DNA from: VAZQ01 sp963739175
GTDB lineage: Bacteria; Pseudomonadota; Alphaproteobacteria; Rhizobiales; Xanthobacteraceae
NCBI GenBank assembly: GCA_963739175.1
Contig: CAVTZH010000004.1
Span: 107,401 to 171,400, forward strand
Direction of reading: 5' to 3'
DNA: 64,000 nucleotides
Below are positions 43,391 to 52,459 of this stretch, one piece after another. The number at the start of each line of letters is the position of its first letter. Within the stretch, counting starts at the first letter, position 1. The notes under the pieces were generated by a model. It ran no database searches. It was given only the letters and a program-made list of their open reading frames with translations, and had not been told where the DNA came from. Both the position numbers and the translations under genes were made by a program.

Positions 43391-45484
43391 ATGGCGGTCT
43401 ACGACGCCTTCGTCTCGTATAGCCATGCCAAGGACAAGCCGATTGCGGCGGCGCTGCAGTCGGTGATGCAGCGGCTCGGCAAGCCGTGGTACCGGCGGCG
43501 CGCGTTGCGGGTGTTTCGCGACGACACGAGCTTGTCGGCATCGCCGAGCTTGTGGCCGTCGATCGAACAGGCGCTGGGCAATTCCCGCTTTCTGGTCCTT
43601 CTCGCCTCGCCGGAGGCGGCGGCGTCGCCCTGGGTCAACAAGGAGGTCGCGTACTGGCTCGACAATAAGGGCGCCGACACGCTCCTGATCGCGCTCACCG
43701 ACGGCGAGCTCGCCTGGGACAATGCGGTCGGCGATTTCGTCTGGCGCGAAGTCATGCCGCTGCCGCCGGTGCTGACCGGGCGCTTTGCGAGCGAGCCGAA
43801 ATGGGTTGATCTGCGTGCCTATCGCGACGGCGCCGATGCGGGCGATACCCGCTTCCTTGAAGCCGGCGCCGACTTCGCCGCCGCCATCCACGGCTTGCCG
43901 AAGGAGGATCTCCTCTCGCAGGAGGTGCACCAGCAGCGCCGCGCGCTACGGCTGGCTTGGGGCGCGGCGGCCTCGCTACTGTTGCTTGCAGGCCTCGCGG
44001 GCTGGCAAGCGAAAGTCGCGCTCGACAACGAGCGCGCCGCGATCGAGCAACGCAATATCGCTGAGCAGCAGCGCAAGCTGGCACAGGAGCAGCGCGACCG
44101 TGCGGAGCGGACGCTGGCGGCGGCGACCAAGACCGCGAATTCGTTGGTCTTTGATCTTGCGCGCGAGTTCCGCGACCGCGCCGGCATGCCCGCCGATCTG
44201 GTGCGCCGGATTCTCGAGCGGGCGCAGGGATTGCAGCGGCAGCTTACTGAGTCCGGCGAGAGTACGCCTGACCTTCGGCATAGCGAAGCCGCGGCGCTAT
44301 CGGACCTCGTCGGTACCCTGCTGGCCCTGGGCGATACCAAGGGGGCGCTGGCAGCAGCCGAGCGCGCGCGCTCCATCATGGAAGACCTTGCCGCGTCTGA
44401 TCCGGGCAATGTCCAATGGCAGGCCGACGTGAGCGAGAGCCTCGACAGGGTCGGCGACGTTCGGCGGGCGGCGGGCGACCGCGCGGGGGCGCTGTCGGCC
44501 TACGAGGAGAGCCTCGCGATCAGGCGCAAGCTCACCGCTTCCGATCCTGGCAATGCTGGATGGCAGCGTGAGGTGAGCGTCAGCCTCAACAACGTCGGCG
44601 ACCTTCGGGGGACGGCGGGCGACCGCGCGGGAGCACTGTCGGCCTACGAGGAGAGCCTCGCGATCAGGCGCAAGCTCACCGCTTCCGATCCCGGCAATGC
44701 TATCTGGCAGCGCGACGTGAGCGTGAGCCTCAACAAGGTCGGCGACGTTCGGCTGGCGGCGGGCGACCGGGCGGGGGCGCTGTCGGCCTATGAGGAAAGC
44801 CTCGCGATCAGACGCAAGCTCGCCGCGTCCGATCCGGGCGATGTCCGATGGCAGGCCGACGTGAGCGTGAGCCTCGACAGGGTCGGCGACGTTCGGCGGG
44901 CGGCGGGCGACCGCGCGGGGGCGCTCTCGGCCTACGAGGAGAGCCTCGCGATCATGCGCAAGCTCGCTGCGTCCGATCCGGCCAATGCTCGCTGGCAGCG
45001 CGACGTGAGCGTCAGCCTCGACAACGTCGGCAACCTTCGGGGGACGGCGGGCGACCGCACGGGGGCGCTGTTGGCCTACGAGGAGGGCCTCGCGATCAGG
45101 CGCAAGCTCACCGCTTCCGATCCCGGCAATGCTATCTGGCAGCGCGACGTGAGCGTGAGCCTCAACAAGGTAGGCGACGTTCGGCTGGCGGCGGGCGACC
45201 GCGCGGGGGCGCTGTCGGCCTACGAGGAGAGCCTGGCCGTCGTCCGCAAGCTCGCCGCGTCCGATCCGGGCAACGCCGAATGGCAGACCGACGTCGTCGT
45301 CAGCCTCTACAAGGTGAGCACCGTGTCCGACCCGCCGCACGCCCGCGCTGCCCTGCACGAGGCGCTCGCGATCGCGGAAGCGCTCGCGCACGACAACAGA
45401 CTGACCGCCGCGCAGAAAAACTGGCCGCAACTGCTCCGCGACGCGCTCGCGGAGCTGCCGCCGGAAACCGCCGGCGCGCAGTGA
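43391..45484 (+). CDS. TIR domain / transmembrane / TPR-repeat protein
   Basis: A 697-residue protein. Residues about 1-130 form a TIR domain (MAVYDAFVSYSHAKDKPIAA, LRVFRDDTSLSASPSLWPSIEQAL, FLVLLASPEAAASPWVNKEVAYWL), with a glutamate in WVNKE at the position of the NADase catalytic residue. A transmembrane helix follows at about 186-210 (AWGAAASLLLLAGLAGW), then a coiled coil (about 215-250), then TPR-like repeats: six 48-residue units plus a partial seventh. ATG 43391 starts directly at the TIR fold. Bacterial TIR proteins act in antiphage defence or as effectors; neither role is shown here, and no nucleotide-binding module or partner enzyme is present. Confidence 0.83.
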   Translation: MAVYDAFVSYSHAKDKPIAAALQSVMQRLGKPWYRRRALRVFRDDTSLSASPSLWPSIEQALGNSRFLVLLASPEAAASPWVNKEVAYWLDNKGADTLLIALTDGELAWDNAVGDFVWREVMPLPPVLTGRFASEPKWVDLRAYRDGADAGDTRFLEAGADFAAAIHGLPKEDLLSQEVHQQRRALRLAWGAAASLLLLAGLAGWQAKVALDNERAAIEQRNIAEQQRKLAQEQRDRAERTLAAATKTANSLVFDLAREFRDRAGMPADLVRRILERAQGLQRQLTESGESTPDLRHSEAAALSDLVGTLLALGDTKGALAAAERARSIMEDLAASDPGNVQWQADVSESLDRVGDVRRAAGDRAGALSAYEESLAIRRKLTASDPGNAGWQREVSVSLNNVGDLRGTAGDRAGALSAYEESLAIRRKLTASDPGNAIWQRDVSVSLNKVGDVRLAAGDRAGALSAYEESLAIRRKLAASDPGDVRWQADVSVSLDRVGDVRRAAGDRAGALSAYEESLAIMRKLAASDPANARWQRDVSVSLDNVGNLRGTAGDRTGALLAYEEGLAIRRKLTASDPGNAIWQRDVSVSLNKVGDVRLAAGDRAGALSAYEESLAVVRKLAASDPGNAEWQTDVVVSLYKVSTVSDPPHARAALHEALAIAEALAHDNRLTAAQKNWPQLLRDALAELPPETAGAQ
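44396..45259 (+). repeat. Tandem repeat of 144 bp, six full units, inside the TIR-TPR gene
   Basis: Units start every 144 bp exactly, from tctgatccg at 44396 to the seventh start at 45260 (partial unit to about 45320). Each encodes SDPGNxxWQxDVSxSLDxVG and AGDRAGALSAYEESLA. Some units are near-identical at DNA level (units 3 and 6), so copy number probably varies by slippage or recombination. Confidence 0.92.
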
Positions 45485-45777
45485 TAGAAAAGTGACGAAT
45501 ACGGGATGTCGCTATTTGGCCCAAAGCTGACGTGCCGCAAGGCGACTTCGATGTCTGCTTTCGCTTGGTAAGCGGACTCGCTGTGCTCGCTTTGAGGATT
45601 TCCGTTGTGACCCACAGCAGACGTTCCGAGTGTTGATCGGCTGCGACGATGGGAGATCGCTGCCAGGCCGCCTGGCGTGATACGCCAAGCGGCCTGCCAA
45701 TAATCGCCCAACGTACTCCCAAGGCAATCGCTCGCCTGCCCGGTTCACCCATGGCCCTGCACCGGTCGACGATCAGG
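45485..45777. other. Intergenic region with dispersed repeat
   Basis: About 290 bp between the convergent TIR-TPR and RTX genes. It carries tttggcccaaagctgacgtgccg (about 45513) and gatgtctgctttcgcttggtaagcgga (about 45550), members of the dispersed palindromic family. It also has an inverted pair ccaggccgcctggcg... tcgcctgcccgg. No gene is seen. Confidence 0.5.
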
Positions 45778-47247
45778 TCACAGGTTGAACCAGCTGGAGT
45801 CGACCGTGTGCTGGCCGACTACGCAGATCACCGCCTCGGGGTCGAGGTCGCCGTCGGTGTTGAGCAGGATGTAGGTATCGCTGCCACGCTCAGCGAAATA
45901 ACTGATCTGCCCGGGAGCCGTGAACGGGTTCTTGCCGATGAACTCGAACGGGTCGTCGCTCGTGCCGTTCGTCTCATTGGCATCGATCCCAATGACGATG
46001 AGAACGTCGACGCCAGCTTCGAAGTCCTTAACCACATCCGCACCGGCGAAGTTATCGGCGGTCTCCGCGATCGAGTTCCAAAAGAAGGCGTCGTTGCCGC
46101 CATTGCCGGTCATGACATCGAGACCCATGCCGCCGACCAGAGAATTTGCTCCGGCGTTGCCGATGATGGTGTTGCCGAATTCGTTGCCGAAGAGGTCGAT
46201 CGCGGTCGAGCCCGCCTTATCGGTGGTTTCCAGCACCTCGATCTCTGACTCGGCCGCCAGCCAATAGGTAACGCTGGTCTGCACCCGGTCGAGCGCGCCT
46301 TCGCCGGCCGCCTCGATCGCCGCATCGACCTGATGATCGACGATGTAGGTGTCGTCGCCGGCGCCGCCGTGCATCTTGTCGATGCCCTTGCCACCGTCGA
46401 GGATGTCGTGGCCGTTTCCGCCATCGAGTTCGTCGTCGTCATTGAGGCCAAGGAGCGTGTCGTCGCCCCCGCCTCCGGTCAGCGTGTTGGCGCCGTCGTC
46501 GCCGGTGAGTTCGTCGTCGTGAGCCGAGCCGATGAGGTTCTCGATGCTGTAGAGGGCATCGCCCGCGGCGTCGCCGGACGTGCCGGAGTGGGTCATGAGC
46601 GAGGCAACGACGCCTTGCAGCGACGCCTGATAAATCGCGGTGTCATTGCCGTTGCCGCCTTGCAGGGTGTCGGCGCCGTCGCCGCCGTCGAGGGTGTCGG
46701 CGCCGCCGCCGCCATGCAACTCGTTCGCGAACTGGTCGCCGGTGAGGTGATCGTCCTGTTCCGATCCCATCACGTTCTCGATGTTCACGAGCGCGTCGCC
46801 TTCCGCCGTGCCGCCTGTCCCCATCCCCTTAAGCAAATTCACCGTGACGCCGGAGTCGGAGTCGCCGTAGTGCGCGGTGTCTTCGCCGTCGCCGCCGTCG
46901 AGGGCGTCGTTGCCCGAGCCGCCGAAGAGGGTGTCGTCGCCGTCCTCGCCATAGAGGACGTCGTCGTCGGAGCCGCCCAGGAGTTGATCGTCGCCCCAAC
47001 TGCCATAGAGGTAGTCGTTGCCGTCGTCGCCATAGAGGATGTCCATGTCGGCGCCGCCGTCAAGGACGTCCTTGCCGTCGCCGCCAAAGATGACATCGTT
47101 GCCCCACTGGCCGCAGAGCAAATCGTCTCCGCCATAGCCGTAGATCTCGTTGTCCTCCATGATTCCCTCTGGCCACGCATCGTCATCGTCGTAGTTCAAT
47201 GTGCCGATGCGGTCGTCGTCGCCGGTTCCTTCGATCTTGATGCCCAT
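45778..47247 (-). CDS. RTX-type calcium-binding protein
   Basis: A 489-residue acidic protein built from glycine/aspartate nonapeptide repeats (GGxGxDxLx), for example YGYGGDDLLCGQWGNDVIFG, GGDGKDVLDGGADMDILYGD and GGNGHDILDGGKGIDKMHGG. These fold into a calcium-filled beta-roll outside the cell. The carboxy end (about residues 390-489: VKDFEAGVDVLIVIGIDANE, ITYILLNTDGD-like strand, WFNL) resembles the uncleaved secretion signal of type I exporters. No exporter genes adjoin it. AAGGA 7 nt upstream supports ATG 47247. It is divergent from the regulator at 47476. Confidence 0.87.
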   Translation of the reverse strand: MGIKIEGTGDDDRIGTLNYDDDDAWPEGIMEDNEIYGYGGDDLLCGQWGNDVIFGGDGKDVLDGGADMDILYGDDGNDYLYGSWGDDQLLGGSDDDVLYGEDGDDTLFGGSGNDALDGGDGEDTAHYGDSDSGVTVNLLKGMGTGGTAEGDALVNIENVMGSEQDDHLTGDQFANELHGGGGADTLDGGDGADTLQGGNGNDTAIYQASLQGVVASLMTHSGTSGDAAGDALYSIENLIGSAHDDELTGDDGANTLTGGGGDDTLLGLNDDDELDGGNGHDILDGGKGIDKMHGGAGDDTYIVDHQVDAAIEAAGEGALDRVQTSVTYWLAAESEIEVLETTDKAGSTAIDLFGNEFGNTIIGNAGANSLVGGMGLDVMTGNGGNDAFFWNSIAETADNFAGADVVKDFEAGVDVLIVIGIDANETNGTSDDPFEFIGKNPFTAPGQISYFAERGSDTYILLNTDGDLDPEAVICVVGQHTVDSSWFNL

Positions 47248-47475
47248 GGTACTGTCCTTTCCTGCTGGGGGCCGGGTTCCGCGTGGTCCATGATTGGACA
47301 CGAAGGGCCGAGCCCGTGATCAAATGCCGTAGCGGCATCTGTCCGTTGGTCGCGGAGGCGGCCCTGGTGGCTGCTGGGAAAGGCCTGGGATTTCCCCGGG
47401 GAAAGCCTTGATTTTCGCTGGGGTCAATGCAATTGGGGCCTGCACTGACCGTTCCTCCGGCACGGGAGGGCAAGT
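47248..47475. promoter_or_regulatory. Divergent intergenic region (RTX gene / CadC-like regulator)
   Basis: About 228 bp that must hold both promoters. It contains ggcctgggatttccccggggaaagcc (about 47384-47409), a strong inverted repeat (arms ggatttccc / ggggaaagcc-type) that could be an operator. Assignment is inference from gene orientation and symmetry. Confidence 0.4.
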
Positions 47476-48768
47476 TTGCGCTATTTGTTCGAGGACGTTG
47501 CGCTCGACACCGACCGGCGCGAGATACGGCGGGGAGGTAGATCCCTGTCAGTCGAGCCTCTGGTCTTCGACCTCATCACGCATCTGATCCGAAACCGCCA
47601 GCGCGTGGTCAGCAAGGAGGATTTGCGCGCGGCCATCTGGGGGGGACGTACCGTCTCGGAGTCGACGCTGAGTTCCTGCATCACTGCCGTTCGGGCGGCG
47701 GTTGGCGACAATGGCGAGGATCAGCACGTCGTCCGAACTTTGCCGCGCAAGGGATTCCGCTTTGTCGCCCCGGTACGGGAAGAAGCGGAACCCGCGGCGC
47801 CGGAGGCCTTCGCGCACGGGCCGACGCCGGTTGCCACCTCACAGCGTAGCAGGAGGCTGGCTCGCGCGGCCGTCGTCCTGGCGGCTGCTGCCGGGCTTGG
47901 GACCATCGCGGCCACTCTTCTGGTCCTTCTTTGGCCGGAGTCGGGCGCATCGCGGCGCACGTCCCCATTGCGTGCAATACAGAAATTCGATGCTGCAACC
48001 GTTCCGCTTGTCAGCGACGAGATGCGGGGAGTCTTGGCCGCCTATCCCCGCCGGCCCGACGTCAAGGCATTGGCCCTGGCTAGCGATGGCGTCGGCGTGG
48101 CGGATGGTGCGCCTAATAGTGACAGCGCGAAACAAGAGGCTCTGCGGCAATGCAGCATCGTGGCCAAGCGACTGTGCCGAATCTATGCCGTGGGCATGGA
48201 TGTCGTATGGTCGAAGGAAGCGCTTCCTTTGCCTGTACCGACCGATCTTCATGTAGAGCCGTTGGACATTCCCCTGGTTCCCGACGAGATCCCGATATTC
48301 TCAAGCCGTGGAAGACAAGACGTCGCGGAGCGATATATGAAATCGGCCAACCCTAGAGCGTTGGCATTTACCGCCGGAGTAGCTTGGTTTCAGGTCCAAA
48401 GGGCAAGTCGAGAAGAAGCGGTTCGGATGGCGGTCGAACATTGCTCGGTAAATTTGCTGCGGCCCTGCTTAATCCTGTCCGTCGACGGGTTCCTCACAAT
48501 ACAAATTCCAAAAACCCGTCGAGTCGTTCGGACGTTCCTGCCGTCGACGGAAGCGGAGATTCCCGAGTTGGATCGAGAGCGCATCGCTCAGATCTATCAA
48601 GGCCGTGAATGGCGTGCGCTGGCACGCGGCAAGAAAGGGACTTGGCACCCGGTCGCCGCGGCGGCCTCAGAGGCTGCGGCGATCGATGCTGCAATCAACG
48701 CCTGCTCGCAGGCCGATGGCGAATGTCGACTTTACGCGATTGGAAACTTTCGCGTTGCCGACGATTGA
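47476..48768 (+). CDS. CadC-like membrane regulator with three DUF4189-like sensor repeats
   Basis: A 430-residue protein. Residues 1-100 form an OmpR/CadC winged helix (FEDVALDTDRREIRRGG, VEPLVFDLITHLIRNRQRVVSKEDL, TLSSCITAVRAAVGDNG, VRTLPRKGFRFVAPV). A transmembrane helix (RAAVVLAAAAGLGTIAATLLVLLW, about 132-155) follows. The periplasmic part has three repeats, each ALAxxx...A...C-x6/7-C: KALALAS...LRQCSIVAKRLC, RALAFTA...VEHCSVNLLRPC, RALARGK...INACSQADGEC. These resemble DUF4189. The start is TTG 47476 with GGGAGG 6 nt upstream. It may regulate the adjacent RTX gene. Confidence 0.78.
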   Translation: MRYLFEDVALDTDRREIRRGGRSLSVEPLVFDLITHLIRNRQRVVSKEDLRAAIWGGRTVSESTLSSCITAVRAAVGDNGEDQHVVRTLPRKGFRFVAPVREEAEPAAPEAFAHGPTPVATSQRSRRLARAAVVLAAAAGLGTIAATLLVLLWPESGASRRTSPLRAIQKFDAATVPLVSDEMRGVLAAYPRRPDVKALALASDGVGVADGAPNSDSAKQEALRQCSIVAKRLCRIYAVGMDVVWSKEALPLPVPTDLHVEPLDIPLVPDEIPIFSSRGRQDVAERYMKSANPRALAFTAGVAWFQVQRASREEAVRMAVEHCSVNLLRPCLILSVDGFLTIQIPKTRRVVRTFLPSTEAEIPELDRERIAQIYQGREWRALARGKKGTWHPVAAAASEAAAIDAAINACSQADGECRLYAIGNFRVADD

Positions 48769-48828
48769 CGCCTCCCCAAAGCAGACGTTTGACCCGAAGC
48801 AGACACGGACGTGCAAGGACCTATTGGC

Positions 48829-49818
48829 TTAATCAGCGTTGAAGCCCGCGGCCTTGACCAGCCGCGCCCAGCGCTCGGCCTGCACTCTGATGTCTGCCTC
48901 GAAGTCCGGGCCGGACTGACCCGACAGTTCCAAGCCTTGCCCTTCGAGATTGGCTTTCACGTTCGGATCGGCGTGGGCCGCTTTGGCCGCATTCAGTAGG
49001 CTCTCCACCACCGCAGGCGGCGTACCGGCCCGCACCATAAGTCCAAACCAGACGCTTGCCGTGAACTCATCGTGGCCTGCCTCTGCGAAGGTCGGGACGC
49101 TCGGTAGGAAGCGAGACTTTGCCGCGCTCGTGATCGCGATCGCCTTGAGCTTGCCGTCCAGGATCAACGGCCGTGACGCGTGCAACTGCGCGAAGCCAAA
49201 GAGCACATGGCCGGCCATGAGGTCGGTCGCCTGAAAGGCCGATCCCTTGGAAGGCACATGGACCAGATCGAGACCGAAGCGCTGGTTCAGCTGGAAGCCG
49301 AGGAAATGAGATGGCGTGCCGACGGTGTACGACGAGTAGTTAAGCTTGCCCGGATTTTTCCTGATCCAGGCTATAAGGTCCGGAAGCGTTTGGGCCGGCA
49401 CGCTGGGATGCGCGACCAGCACCAGCGGTGGCGTAGGGCCCCGAATGAGCGGAAGAAAATCCCTCAACGACCACTTCAGATTACTGTAGGCGCTTGGATT
49501 GATCTCGGCGACCGACTGGGTGGTGACCAGGATCAACTCGCCGTCTGCTGGCGCCTGGGCAACGAACTGAGTGCCGGTGTTGCCGCTGCCGCCGGGCCTG
49601 TGTTCGACGATGATGACGCGGCCGAGCGTTTTCGCCATGTGATCCGCAAGCAGGCGAGCATAAGGGTCGGTTCCTCCCCCTGGCGCAAATGGGACGATGA
49701 TGCGGACGGGCCGCGATGAAACCGGCTGCGCAAAGGCCGCACTGGAGGTGCCAAGGCTGCTCGCGAACGCTGTCGCCGTGGCCAAAAAGCTGCGCCTGTT
49801 CATGGCTGAAGGCTCCAT
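48829..49818 (-). CDS. Tripartite tricarboxylate transporter substrate-binding protein (Bug family)
   Basis: Periplasmic Bug/TctC-type protein of 329 residues. Signal MNRRSFLATATAFASSLGTSS begins with an arginine pair (NRRSFL, possibly Tat-like). The mature domain begins RPVRIIVPFAPGGGTDPYARLL, followed by the family motifs IIVEHRPGGSGNTGTQFVAQ and LNYSSYTVGTPSHFLGFQL. No membrane subunits (TctA/TctB) lie nearby. Divergent from a LysR regulator, so it is probably regulated by it. Ligand unknown, likely a carboxylate. Confidence 0.88.
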   Translation of the reverse strand: MEPSAMNRRSFLATATAFASSLGTSSAAFAQPVSSRPVRIIVPFAPGGGTDPYARLLADHMAKTLGRVIIVEHRPGGSGNTGTQFVAQAPADGELILVTTQSVAEINPSAYSNLKWSLRDFLPLIRGPTPPLVLVAHPSVPAQTLPDLIAWIRKNPGKLNYSSYTVGTPSHFLGFQLNQRFGLDLVHVPSKGSAFQATDLMAGHVLFGFAQLHASRPLILDGKLKAIAITSAAKSRFLPSVPTFAEAGHDEFTASVWFGLMVRAGTPPAVVESLLNAAKAAHADPNVKANLEGQGLELSGQSGPDFEADIRVQAERWARLVKAAGFNAD

Positions 49819-49926
49819 CCGTTGCTATCGATGCGAGACCGCTCAATGCGGATGTAGCCCTGCCGATCATAACCGGATAATAATGATATTAGATGGGGTC
49901 ATCGCGATCTCGGATGGGTGCCGGCC

Positions 49927-50868
49927 ATGCCGTGGGACGATCGCGTCAAGCGCCGCCTCAAATTGCGCGACCTCGATATCCTGATCGCGGTGGTTCAGGC
50001 GAAAGGCATGAGCAAGGCGGCACGCCGCCTCAACATGTCCCAGCCGGCCGTCTCGAAGGCAATCGCCGACCTCGAACATGCACTCGGCGTGCGCCTACTC
50101 GACCGTTCGCATCAGGGAATCGAGCCGACGTCCTTTGGCATCGCTCTTATCAAGCGCGGTGTTGTGCTGTTCAACGAATTGCGCCAGGGCGTCCAGGATA
50201 TCGATTTCCTCGCTGATCCCACCGCGGGAGAGCTGCGGATCGGTGCGACCGAGGCAATCGCTGGTGCAATCGTTGCGCCCGTGATTGAGCGCCTCACGCA
50301 CGAATATCCGCGGATGGCGTTTCATATCGTCACCGGCGATCAGATGGGTACGCTCTACCGGAACGTGGCGGAGCGAAACGCCGAATTAGCAATCACGCGG
50401 ATCGCCGGCTCCATGCCGAAGGAGTTTTCCACCGAAACGTTGTTCCACGATCCGATGGTTGTGATCGCCGGGACGAGCAATCCCTTAACGCGCCGGCGCA
50501 AGATCGCGCTTGCCGATCTGGTGGACGAATTCTGGATTCAGCAGCCGCCCGAAAATTCCTTTGGCTCGCTTGTGGCGAACGCATTTCGCGCGAGCGGGCT
50601 CCCCCCGCCACGCCTGACGGCGTCGTCCAATTCTTCCATGCTGCGCAGCGAACTTCTTGCAACCGGACGCTTTCTCACGGTGGTAGCCGGCTTCTCGCTC
50701 CGGCTACCGCGCCGGCACCCTTTTCTCCGACCGCTGCCGGTCGAACTGCCCAATTCACGACACCCGGTCGCGATCATTACTTTGAAGGATCGCGAACTAA
50801 GCCCGCTCGCGCAGCTGTTCATCGAACGCGTGCGCGCACTCACGAAGCCGCTGGCGAAGTCCTGCTGA
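49927..50868 (+). CDS. LysR-family transcriptional regulator
   Basis: A 313-residue regulator with an amino-terminal winged helix (LRDLDILIAVVQAKGMSKAARRLNMSQPAVSKAIADLEHAL, HTH at about residues 30-50) and a two-lobed ligand-binding domain (GELRIGATEAIAGAIVAPVIERL, ELAITRI, PMVVIAGTSNPL). ATG 49927 fits the family length; a GTG at 49918 is possible. Divergent from the Bug-family protein with a 108-bp gap, the usual arrangement for a LysR regulator and its target. Confidence 0.88.
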   Translation: MPWDDRVKRRLKLRDLDILIAVVQAKGMSKAARRLNMSQPAVSKAIADLEHALGVRLLDRSHQGIEPTSFGIALIKRGVVLFNELRQGVQDIDFLADPTAGELRIGATEAIAGAIVAPVIERLTHEYPRMAFHIVTGDQMGTLYRNVAERNAELAITRIAGSMPKEFSTETLFHDPMVVIAGTSNPLTRRRKIALADLVDEFWIQQPPENSFGSLVANAFRASGLPPPRLTASSNSSMLRSELLATGRFLTVVAGFSLRLPRRHPFLRPLPVELPNSRHPVAIITLKDRELSPLAQLFIERVRALTKPLAKSC

Positions 50869-51090
50869 CCATGACCCAGGCTCATTCTATGAATGTCCGG
50901 AAATGGGCGCTAAGCGGACTTCAGCGGGCGCAAGCTTCCGACGTCTGCTTGGGCCAAAAGCGAGCATCGAGCTCTGGCCACAGTATCTGGCCATCGCCCG
51001 CGCTGCCTGTGGGTAGGTGACAACCGGCGCCCGTTCGATAATCTTTTTGACGTACTCTGAAGGTGTTGACCTTATTTGAAAGGGCCGAAG

Positions 51091-51489
51091 ATGAACAGTC
51101 AGCTAATTGCTTTGATAGCCACCACCGCGATCGTGATTGGGTCTGGTGGCGGATCACGTTCCGAGGTGTCGTACTCCGTCGTGACAGGAGAGACGCATGA
51201 CTGCGACAAGGGGCCAAATGCGTCGATCGGCAACAACAATGCAGTATTCAAACTGACCGGAACATGTGAGCGGGTCCTCGTTAAGGGCGGCGGCAACAAG
51301 GTTACGATCGGGGCCGCAAAAAGAGTCGACGTAGACGGCGGGAAAAACGTCGTCGACATTGGCGCCGCCGACATCATCAGAGTCAATGGTCACGGCAACA
51401 CGATCAATTTCAAGAAAAGAGGAGTCACCAAGAAAACTCAGGATGTCGTGTCAAGCGGCGACAACAACACCCTGAATCAGACAGAGTGA
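51091..51489 (+). CDS. DUF3060-containing exported protein
   Basis: A 132-residue protein with a signal peptide (MNSQLIALIATTAIVIGSGGG) and repeated short beta-strands with Asn-Asn turns (DCDKGPNASIGNNNAVFKLTG, VLVKGGGNKVTIGAA, VDVDGGKNVVDIG, RVNGHGNTINFKK, SGDNNTLNQ). This matches the DUF3060 pattern, a predicted beta-helix outside the cytoplasm. AAAGGG lies 6 nt before ATG 51091. Function unknown. A 220-bp gene-free gap with a dispersed repeat precedes it. Confidence 0.78.
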   Translation: MNSQLIALIATTAIVIGSGGGSRSEVSYSVVTGETHDCDKGPNASIGNNNAVFKLTGTCERVLVKGGGNKVTIGAAKRVDVDGGKNVVDIGAADIIRVNGHGNTINFKKRGVTKKTQDVVSSGDNNTLNQTE

Positions 51490-51586
51490 TTTTCGAAGCT
51501 TGGCATGATAGGCGCACCACCAATAGGCGGCATACGAGTTCATGCCTCCGCGCTTGGCAGACGGGCGCTCAGACTGCTGGCTCGGC

Positions 51587-52459
51587 TCATTGCAGCTCCT
51601 TCGGCCGGCGCTCGTAGCCGCCCTGCGGACCCCGGAATCGAAGCCGCCCCGGCCACAGAGCTTCGATGCGATCGATCAGATCCTTGGTCACCGCCTGCCA
51701 ATTGGACCCCGGCTCAAGTTCGAAGATCGCGATCTGAGAAGGCGATGCCTGGATGGTCAGGCGGTCATTGCACATGGTCATGAACCATCGATGGCCACTA
51801 TGGTCGGCGTCCCGGAACTGTAGTTTGTATGTTGCTGCAAAACCCTGCAGTGCGCGGGCCATCTGTGGCGCCTCTTCGCTCGCGAGGTCCAAAACCATGC
51901 TCGCCCGCGGTGAGATACTGTTTCGATCGCGCAGCACATTATGGCAGGATTGGTCTCGCGCAAGGCGCTCGAGCCGGTCCCAAGCCGTGTTCGGCACGCT
52001 TACCAGAATTGCGGTCACCAGAAACGCGGCAATCCCGAAGATGATCCCGCGACGTTGCTCCGCGCGGTCGATGTCACCGCTGGCCGGTGCTTGCGCGCCG
52101 GTCGCGTACAGAATGAAATAGAACACCACGCCGGCGGCTGCTCCAGAGATTCCCGAAAAGATCGCAACGATCAGCAAGCCGTATCTTTCGAGCAATGCCG
52201 GCTGTGAAAAACCCGCCGAGACGACAGCGATCAGAATGCCTGCGCACATGCATCTGAGAACAGTAACCGATCGCTTCCACCAAAGAATCAGAAAGATTGG
52301 CAGGCCGAGCGCAGCAGCGTACGCCAGCACCCCTGTGTAGCTCAAAGAGGGATTTACAAAGAATACGAGAAGGACGGTGCTGAAAGCCAAGACGAGAAGG
52401 AAAGTCCACGCTGCAAGAAGAAAAGCGGCAACCAAGCCCATGAGTTGATGGAAACGCAT
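51587..52459 (-). CDS. Membrane protein of unknown function
   Basis: A 290-residue protein with about five hydrophobic helices in the first 155 residues (LVAAFLLAAWTFLLVLAFSTV, VLAYAAALGLPIFLILWW, LIVAIFSGISGAAAGVVFYFI, GIIFGIAAFLVTAILV). A soluble carboxy-terminal domain of about 130 residues follows (ARDQSCHNVLRDRNS, MCNDRLTIQASPSQIAIFELEP, WQAVTKDLIDRIEALWPGRL). Not recognised. The soluble part is probably periplasmic or cytosolic with no signature. Confidence 0.65.
   Translation of the reverse strand: MRFHQLMGLVAAFLLAAWTFLLVLAFSTVLLVFFVNPSLSYTGVLAYAAALGLPIFLILWWKRSVTVLRCMCAGILIAVVSAGFSQPALLERYGLLIVAIFSGISGAAAGVVFYFILYATGAQAPASGDIDRAEQRRGIIFGIAAFLVTAILVSVPNTAWDRLERLARDQSCHNVLRDRNSISPRASMVLDLASEEAPQMARALQGFAATYKLQFRDADHSGHRWFMTMCNDRLTIQASPSQIAIFELEPGSNWQAVTKDLIDRIEALWPGRLRFRGPQGGYERRPKELQ

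Noticed and set aside
44396..45320. Possible CRISPR-like repeat array
   Set aside because: The repeats are 144 bp with no unique spacers, encode TPR-like units in frame, and lie inside one long gene.
46333..47319. Long plus-strand open frame opposite the RTX gene
   Set aside because: It is the complement of GGxGxD-coding DNA, giving artificial valine/alanine-rich protein; the minus strand has the RTX motifs, a start with ribosome-binding site and a carboxy signal.
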